The position numbers and the translations under genes are program-made. A DNA stretch of 64,000 nt from Patella vulgata (taxonomy: Eukaryota; Mollusca; Gastropoda; Patellidae), in assembly GCF_932274485.2 (NCBI RefSeq), contig NC_065882.2:14987390-15051389 (forward strand), in the 5' to 3' direction. Below are positions 57,006-64,000 of this stretch, piece after piece. How positions within the stretch are numbered: the first letter of the stretch is position 1; each line of letters starts with the position of its first letter. The notes beneath the pieces are model-generated. The model was not told the DNA's origin, searched no databases, and worked only from the letters and a program-made list of their open reading frames with translations.

Positions 57006-57843
57006 TTTCTATTCATATCAGTTAATGCTGATCCTTCTCCTGACATCAAAAGCTGCATAATTATCATAACTCATCATAATATCTAATTATTCATGTCTTA
57101 ATCAACGCTAAAGTCATTTAGTATTTAATTAAAGGGACAATAAAACTTTTGCTGGCTTTACAGCTCCAGAAAATAAATAATATTACGTGTCGAGCGAAAC
57201 CACACAAAGAATAGCTGTGAATAGTTGTAAAGTTTAAAGGGACAATAACACTCTTGCTGGCTTGACAGCTCCAAAAAATAAAATATAGCCTTATTCTAAG
57301 TACTAGATATGTTAGTGTCCTACCTGTTGTGTAAATTATCCATTACATCCTATTTTACTTGTCCGGAGGGTTCGAAAATATTTTTAATTCCAAGTCAAAT
57401 TTGAAAAGGTTTACGTTAGGCTTTTCAAATCATTTAGTTGAACTTTTACAATTTTTTAAATTAGGTGTGTTAAGATGAAATTTGTATCATCAATTAATTG
57501 GAATATTGTAAAATAGTACAATTTGTTGACCAGAATAAAGATTTTTACATATTATTCAGTTACAACAAGAGTGGTATTGAGCCTTTAAGAAAACAAAAAC
57601 ACGCCACAAAATAGCACCGGTAGATAAACTCGGCGCATGGATTCAATTAGATAAAAAAGGAGGCCCGTCAAGATTTTACATAACACTTATAGACGTCGAA
57701 TGCTGCATAATATTCAATGCAATACTAATTGTCAATACTAATCGCAATTTGTGGACTGTTATTCGTTTTAGAGATTCAATTTTCACAAAATAGTAATTAG
57801 CAAGGGATTCAAAATCCATCATTATGACGATCAGTTGTTTTAA
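57006..57843. other. No gene; short internal repeat
   Basis: AT-rich. TAAAGGGACAATAA(A/C)ACT(T/C)TTGCTGGCTT occurs twice (about 57130 and 57235). Nothing else recognised. Confidence 0.5.
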
Positions 57844-58213
57844 CAATCTGATTAAAACACAGATCCTATTTCGTTTCGTTTTTTATAGTTTAAAATTTCT
57901 TTTTACTTGTCGTTACTACACTAGGATCTGGAAGAGTTGTTATCATTGGCGTGTCCTGGATGATGTGAGGGTTTAAGCCAATGAAACGGCCCGTTACAGC
58001 GAAATTTTGGCGCGTAGTGCACGGAACTGTGGGTAATCCACTAGAAAATCAATGCTGATTGGTTGATTAAATGTCTGACGTCATAGGATCAAAAGCCGCT
58101 CGTATGACCTCTGACGCGAGCTATCACTACAACTGGCCAGATCTTCATGTAGTTTAGGCCATCGAAAGTATAAAAAAACGAAACGAAATATAGATCTGTA
58201 TTTTAATCAGATT
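57844..58213 (-). repeat. MITE family M1, copy 4
   Basis: CAATCTGATTAAAACACAGA at the left, TATTTTAATCAGATT at the right; reverse relative to copies 1-3. Complete. Confidence 0.8.
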
Positions 58214-58383
58214 TTAATTAGAAAAGTTAAACTTCTTTCATATGTTTACTAGTATTTCTATTAGTTGGTTTATTAGTCCGTTTAATAAACAAAAGAACGA
58301 ATGGCATGTTGCGGGCCAATATCCGGTGTGTTTGCCAGAAAGTGCAAAACGTAAACTGATATTGACTTGATACATCCGGTACA

Positions 58384-58655
58384 AGGGGGGTTGGATGGCC
58401 TAATGGTTAGCACGTGCTTGCTGTATCATACGAACTGTAATTGAATCAACTGACGTGGTTTCGAATCCCCGGTTGTACGTGACAAGGAGTAGGGTCGCCT
58501 GTCCAACCTCGTGGGTTTTCTCCGGGTCCTCCGGTTTCCTCCCACTGCTAAAGACCCCTACGCGCAAGCGAATTAATGAAATAAATTAACCATATGTTAG
58601 TCCCGAAATGACCTAGTTTATGTCGAGTGGACGTTGAAACCCATTTCTCTCTCAC
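58384..58655 (+). mobile_element. SINE family S2, full length
   Basis: GGTTGGATGGCCTAATGGTT (box A), GTGGTTTCGAATCCC (box B), GTCGAGTGGACGTTGAAACC tail with a TC run. Confidence 0.88.
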
Positions 58656-59132
58656 ACACCCGGTACATTAAAGCAGCGATGCGTTATTTATATTTATCGT
58701 TAAAATATCAGCTTTCTCACGGTTTAACCCACGCTAATATGCACACTGATTGATTATGTAACATTTGATTAAGAAAACAAAATCAAAATACTAACGCTAG
58801 ACAAAGTTCCGACTTGGATTGAATCGGATTTAAAATAGGCCCATTAATAATTATAAGCGAGCAGCATAGATCGACAACTTTTAATTCAACGATTTTTAAA
58901 TTTTTCGACCGATAGTCCTATTAGAGATTCATCTTTCACAATATTGTAGTTTGCACGTGATTACCATTGCCCAGGGGCTTTAAATCATAGTTATCACGCC
59001 AGCCTAGAAATTTGCTTTGAAACATTGCAGACATAATGAGTCATTTTATTATGGTTTGTTCGTTTCTCTAACGTCATTATAGCTTGTGTCATCCCAGCTT
59101 AATACGACCTACACATGGTCATATTTAAGAAT
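58656..59132. other. No gene seen
   Basis: AT-rich intergenic sequence; a part around 58720-58900 (ATGCACACTGATTGATTATG, CGACTTGGATTGAATCGGAT) resembles 19740-19840 in intron 1 of lectin copy B. Confidence 0.45.
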
Positions 59133-60144
59133 GGGTTTATTCGTTTCGTTAAAAATCATATGATGGTTTATGTTATCCCGGCTTCATACATTTATTCATA
59201 TTTACCAAGTTTTGTAAAGTAATAAATTTTTGGGGAAACGTGGTGTCACGGTATGTGTCGGTTTCGGGTTTTATGTGAATTATTCAAAATAAAAATAAAG
59301 TAGAAAAAAGCCAGACATCGTTTATTCAACTCGACTGAGTACTTCTGACTTCGCACTCTAACAAGGCCAGTGGTGCAGGACGGATGGTCTAGCAAGGACA
59401 GCGTGTAGTCGCTCTGATCGGACCACAACCCGGGTTTCCGTGTACACATTTAGTGTACTTAAAATAACCCCTGGGTTTATTCGTTTCGTTAAAAATCATG
59501 GTTTATGTTATCCCGGCTTCATACATTTATTCATATTTACCAAGTTTTGTAAAGTAATAAATTTTTGGGGAAACGTGGTGTCACGGTATGTGTCGGTTTC
59601 GGGTTTTATGTGAATTATTCAAAATAAAAATAAAGTAGAAAAAAGCCAGACATCGTTTATTCAACTCGACTGAGTACTTCAGTACTTCGCACTCTAACAA
59701 GGCCAGTGGTGCAGGACGGATGGTCTAGCAAGGACAGCGTGTAGTCGCTCTGATCGGACCACAACCCGGGTTTCCGTGTACACATTTAGTGTACTTAAAA
59801 TAACCCCTGGGTTTATTCGTTTCGTTAAAAATCATGGTTTATGTTATCCCGGCTTCATACATTTATTCATATTTACCAAGTTTTGTAAAGTAATAAATTT
59901 TTGGGGAAACGTGGTGTCACGGTATGTGTCGGTTTCGGGTTTTATGTGAATTATTCAAAATAAAAATAAAGTAGAAAAAAGCCAGACATCGTTTATTCAA
60001 CTCGACTGTGTACTTCAGTACTTCGCACTCTAACAAGGCCAGTGGTGCAGGACGGATGGTCTAGCAAGGACAGCGTGTAGTCGCTCGGATCGGACCACAA
60101 CCCGGGTTTCCGTGTACACATTTAGTGTACTTAAAATAACCCCT
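59133..60144 (+). repeat. Tandem array, about 336-base unit x3
   Basis: Units start at 59133, 59473 and 59809 with GGGTTTATTCGTTTCGTTAA. They are almost identical; the first differs by a few bases around AAATCATATGATGG. The second half of each unit is S1 SINE middle sequence (GTGGTGCAGGACGGATGGTCT...TTCCGTGTACACATT). The rest of that SINE follows the last unit. Confidence 0.92.
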
Positions 60145-60282
60145 TACAGAAGGAATTCGATATGAGTAGGCCGAAGCGTGGCTGTCCGAGCAAAATCTCC
60201 CTCATAGCACACTGTATGGCATATGCCCGTCTTCATTAGCCCAGACAGTGCAGAAAAGTAGGACGTTTAACCCCATTTTATT
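60145..60282 (+). mobile_element. SINE S1, 3' end following the tandem array
   Basis: GAATTCGATATGAGTAGGCC through CTCATAGCACACTGTATGGC to GGACGTTTAACCCCATTTTA. Confidence 0.8.
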
Positions 60283-60285
60283 TAT

Positions 60286-60785
60286 TATGCAAGAGCTAAA
60301 TATGCCTATTGCAGGTCTTTCTTTTGACCTGAAATGGTATCTAAATTATTAATTAGACACAATTAACTCATCCAGGCCATAATCAACTCTCGATGTCATC
60401 GTTAGCCTACGATGTTTAGCGGATTGGAATACATTTTTTTGAAAAATAATTAAACATAAAATTAGACATTAATTAACTTGTCCAGGCCATAATCAACTCT
60501 CGATGACATCGCTAGCCTGCGATGTTTAATGGATTAGATTCCGATTTGCTGTTCGACTTCCATTCATAATTAAATCAAAAAATGGATAATCGAGACTATG
60601 TGTTTTATCCTACCGACTTTAGCAATGATGATCGAGGCTAGCCCCAATATTCAATCGCTAAAATCTCGGTTCAGAGTGGATCAATGTGACTGAAATTTTC
60701 AACAAATCCCCTTTACATTATCTAGTTTTTAACTATTATAGTGTGAACTGTCGGCTCTTTATCTAATCTCCCATAATGTATCTTT
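60286..60785 (+). mobile_element. MITE family M2, copy 5, with internal duplication
   Basis: ATTATGCAAGAGCTAAATAT to CCATAATGTATCTTT. The stretch TTAGACA(T)..AATTAACT..TCCAGGCCATAATCAACT occurs twice (about 60352 and 60462), joined by extra sequence. Confidence 0.75.
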
Positions 60786-61645
60786 CAGAAAAGTGGTGTT
60801 CGCTACTTGTACTAATACTCTCATTCAGTGAAAAATCGGGCAGCGTTTGCCTATAATATAACACAACACAGTTCTATGGATAACAATCACTATATTATAT
60901 ACACACACAACCCTGAAATATAACACAATTCTGTACACAGAGAGCTATCTACATCGAAAAAAGATCTCTGCTCTGAATGACCGCCATATTAAAAAATTAG
61001 TATACTATTGTGTAATGCTGTTCTACTCCGTTTCGGATCTGCCATACACACAAAGAACAAATAAACCTGTTCAATTTTATTGAATTGATACGGAATAAGT
61101 ACTTCTCACAATTCTCGAAGTATACATATAGTGCTTTCGACTAAAATCGTCGATTTAGGATTTAAAATGTCGTTCAACTAGCTTAGTGTCTGATCTCAGG
61201 CGGAGCTAGTTGCAAACAGACAGCTTAAGTTTAGTATGATAAGGCACGTGTCACAGATATTGTCAGACATATATACAGACTTTGATTTATTTATATATAA
61301 TTCACAAAATTATATCTTATTTCATATTATATTATAGCTACCACTTACAAGCCCTAAATAAGGCACAAATTCAGACAAGTACCAATATTTCTGTTACCTC
61401 TCATTCTGACAAGTACAGATTGGTCTTTTCTTCTGTGTTGTTTTTGATATTTATAATACTTGTCGCACACAAAAACCAAATGTCAAGTACAAGTTCATGA
61501 GAGACTTCAAGCCTTGTCACTATAATCACCTAATTCGTTCAATGCTTTTTGGTTACATTTATTATTATCGCACAAACATAATCCAAACATCACACGAAAT
61601 TGGTTCTAATAGTTTGTGAATTGTCAACAATCCACCATCACACAG
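60786..61645. other. No gene supported; possible 3' region of the TIR gene
   Basis: AT-rich. A 72-residue plus-strand frame (61282-61500) is dominated by I, L, Y and S and has no support. On the minus strand, AATAAA-type signal TTTATT at 61557-61562 could serve the TIR gene. Confidence 0.4.
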
Positions 61646-61649
61646 GCTA

Positions 61650-61830
61650 TGTTCTAGTCCTTGTTGAGTTGTCCAATGTCTCACAAGGTTAATTCTAGCC
61701 CTTTGCGACTTATCCAATGTCTCACAAAGTTACTTCTGATCCTTTGTAACTCGCACGATGTCTCACACAATTGATTCTAGTCACACGTACTGTATTCTAG
61801 TCCTTTGTGAATCGTCAGCCATCCACCATC
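61650..61830. repeat. Degenerate tandem repeat, about 42-base unit
   Basis: Units carry TTCTAG(T/C)CCTTTG...CCAATGTCTCACAA. About four units, in the probable 3' untranslated part of the TIR gene. Confidence 0.75.
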
Positions 61831-61936
61831 AGGCAGACCGCGTTTGGGTCCTCATGTTCGAATTAATTGGGATCTGTTTCTATAACATATTGGCACCATG
61901 AAGCAGTGTCCGTTGCCCTTGATGAAATGTCCATTG

Positions 61937-63587
61937 TCAAACAAGAATAGGTTCATTATTAAAATTATTTAACGGTATAATAGAAAGTTTTGTAGAAACT
62001 AATTCATTGGTTTCGTCAGTTTCTTTTTGCACATCTTCGTCTCTATTCTGTATTTTTCTTTCGCTATCCAAACTTATTTCACAATCATTTGGCAAAAAAT
62101 GTACATTTTCACTAACTGTGTCTATTGGAATACTAACAGAACGCTCGAATACGTTTTCGTTGAAAACGTCATCAGAAAGTGAGTCCGATAAAGTCAGCGA
62201 AGGAACTGACGTCAGAGGCACTTCACTGGGAGTCCTTCCCATTGCTATCTCCCCTTTCTTCTTAGGCATAGATAATCCAAGCATTTTCCAAAATTTATCA
62301 TATTTTTTATTGTCATCTTCTGACGGATATTCTATATAGGTTACGGTATCTAGGATAGATTTTAGATTTTTATCCATCGAATTTATTCCTGAAAGGTCTT
62401 CTAATATTATGGGTACTATTTTGTGTTTTAGTTTGAGCATCTCGTGTTGCGCTTTTTGGTATTCTAGCCGGCACCATTCACTGTTAACATAGTTAGGTGT
62501 TAAGATCATGATTGTTCGTCTACTGTTCTCGATAGCTTGTATGATACTGTTGGCGATGGCTAGAATAAAAATACAGAAAACCAAATCAGTAATATAACAA
62601 AAACAACCCAACAAACATTTAAAATATATTCAACAATATTAAATGTCTGAAAATGAAACTGAACATTAAGGAATCGGCATTAACTGATAACAAAATATTA
62701 GGCATGCGCAGAAACAACCATGGCGAGAATACATGTGACCACGAAGGAAAAATGAAAAGAAATGGGGTTTAACGTCCTACTGTCCTGTTACGACTAGGAT
62801 AATGGAGGACAAGAGGAGCCTAAGACAAATATCTACTTTACTTATTTGGTTTCAATTAAAAAAAATACTGTAACCCTTTAAGATGAATAAGGTATGAGCT
62901 AAAGCTACCCATTGCAGATCTTATTTCTGGCTTGAAGTAGTATTTAAATTATTATCTAAACATTTATTAACATTACAAGCCCATAATCAACTCTCTAGAT
63001 CATCGGATTTTTCATAGTCCATTTTTAAAATATTATAGCAAGAACGACCAACGTGACTAATAAAGCCGAGGACGTTGGGTGGCCGAATGGTTAGCACGTG
63101 CGTGCTGTATCACAAGGCCTGTCATTGAGTCAACTGGCGTGGTTTCGAATCTCCGGTTGTACGTGACAAGGAGTAGGGTTGGCTGTCCAGCCTCGTGGGT
63201 TTTCTCCGGGTCCTCCGGTTTCCTCCCACTGCTAAAGACCCCTACGCGCAAGCTAATTATTGAAATAAAATTAAACCATGTGTTAGTCCCGAAATGACCT
63301 AGTTTGTGTCGAGTGGACGTTAAACCACATTTCTCTCTCTCTAATAAAGACGGCTTCACTCTTAACCGCCATTCTAATATCGAATGTTCTGTTTATCATG
63401 TAGATACTGTGATTATACAGTTTTAATAAGAGTAGAAAATTACCTTCTCCTGGCAAGAAATCTCTAAAATGAAGGCATAGTTTGAAGCCAAGTTCTTTCT
63501 CTAGTTTGGGATACAACTTGTGAACGACAAAATTCTCGTCATTTTTACTCGACTTGTAGGAAATGAAGGCATCGTATTCTTTACCGT
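61937..63587 (-). CDS. TIR-domain receptor or adaptor, last two exons (5' part beyond the window)
   Basis: Exon 63587-63444 (phase 1 in, phase 1 out) and exon 62559-61937 encode a whole TIR domain and a C-terminal tail. TIR box 1 is YDAFISY, box 2 is FRDFLPGE split by the intron, and box 3 is FW in KFWKMLGL. Between them lie SRRTIMILTPNYVNSEWCRLE and HKIVPIILEDLSG, typical of Toll and interleukin-1-receptor family TIR domains, which recruit MyD88-type partners at the cytoplasmic face. After the TIR come about 110 residues rich in S, T, D and E, longer than in most Toll receptors. The upstream exons (ectodomain or death domain) lie past base 64000, so receptor and adaptor cannot be told apart. 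The frame 62560-62614 belongs to the intron. Confidence 0.9.
62755..62830 (-). mobile_element. SINE S1 tail fragment in TIR intron
   Basis: GAAATGGGGTTTAACGTCCT and a short continuation only. Confidence 0.65.
62886..63010 (+). repeat. Decayed M2 MITE fragment in TIR intron
   Basis: GAGCTAAAGCTACCCATTGC, then CCCATAATCAACTCTCTAGA. Ends are lost. Confidence 0.55.
63066..63340 (+). mobile_element. SINE family S2, full length, in TIR intron, with target duplication
   Basis: GTTGGGTGGCCGAATGGTTA head, GTGGTTTCGAATCTCC box B, tail GTGGACGTTAAACCACATTT and (TC)n. Flanked by CTAATAAAG (63057-63065 and 63341-63349). It is antisense to the gene. Confidence 0.9.
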
Positions 63588-63623
63588 CTGAAAAAAGAGA
63601 ATATTGGAAATCATGAGTTTTGA

Positions 63624-63945
63624 CAATCTCATTATAATACAGATCTATATTTCGTTTCGTTTTAATATACTTTCGATGACATTTACTACATGAAGATCTG
63701 ATTAGAAGTAGTAGAAGGTCGTGTCAGGCATCATACGAGCGGATTTTGACCCTATGACGTCAGACATTTGATTATCCAATCAGCGTTGATGTTTCTAACG
63801 GGATACCCACAGTTCCGTGCACCGCACGCCAAGAACTGGCCGTAACAGACCGTTTCATTGGCTAATCCCTCACACCAATCAGAACGCGGGTTATATAACA
63901 ACCCTCCGTATCCTAGTGTAGTACAGACAAGTAAAACGAAAGAAT
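63624..63945 (+). repeat. MITE family M1, copy 5, right end lost
   Basis: Begins CAATCTCATTATAATACAGA, keeps the body to GTAAAACGAAA, then diverges from the other copies. It lies upstream of the first visible TIR exon, within its intron. Confidence 0.65.
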
Positions 63946-64000
63946 TCGAATTTCGAAGGACTTTATTCTAACGATGAGTTCTAACGTTTTGCATTTCTGT

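Noticed and set aside
61282-61500. 72-residue plus-strand open frame with a hydrophobic segment
   Set aside because: AT-driven composition, no homologue recognised, and it lies in the likely 3' region of the TIR gene on the other strand.

Overview
The window is AT-rich, intron-bearing animal DNA packed with short interspersed repeats. The intron-split beta-tubulin, C-type lectin and TIR-receptor genes, two tRNA-headed SINE families ending in ACGTTAAACCCCATTTC, and many foldback elements suggest a lophotrochozoan, most likely a mollusc. The organism is an inference from style of sequence, not from a search.

Layout: 1-41 kb holds a family of tandemly duplicated secreted-lectin genes on the + strand, each with a signal peptide plus PAN/Apple-like domain (exon 1), the first half of a C-type lectin domain (exon 2, always 180 bases) and its second half (exon 3), joined by phase-1 introns. 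Copy A shows only exon 3 (1852-2072). Copy B (17696-20973) is broken by a 10-base deletion in exon 1. Copies C (26613-28646) and D (34582-36690) look whole. Blocks of flanking sequence are duplicated with the genes, and mobile elements found in one block but not another give clean before/after views of the insertions. Between the genes lie foldback elements, a tandem-core (Helentron-like) repeat family, AT minisatellites and SINEs.

42.4-53.3 kb is one beta-tubulin gene (four exons, 445 residues) whose three introns are full of repeats, including a nearly intact Tc1-type transposon with perfect 26-base inverted repeats. 53-61 kb is repeat-rich intergenic DNA with a 3-copy, roughly 336-base tandem array. 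61.9-63.6 kb, on the - strand, carries the last two exons of a TIR-domain receptor or adaptor; its 5' part lies beyond the window.

The strongest structural themes are: (1) several unrelated non-coding elements that all use TTAA as target, three of them proven by a paralogous or opposite-arm empty site, including one 1.94-kb element that has twice landed inside an arm of a larger TTAA foldback element; (2) three copies of a hammerhead-ribozyme-like motif with identical 26-base spacing and a covarying stem; (3) a tandem array of the beta-tubulin intron-1 acceptor, giving decoy splice sites just before the real one. No tRNA, rRNA or CRISPR array was found. The lectins and the TIR protein are both types used in invertebrate immunity, but nothing in the sequence ties them together functionally.
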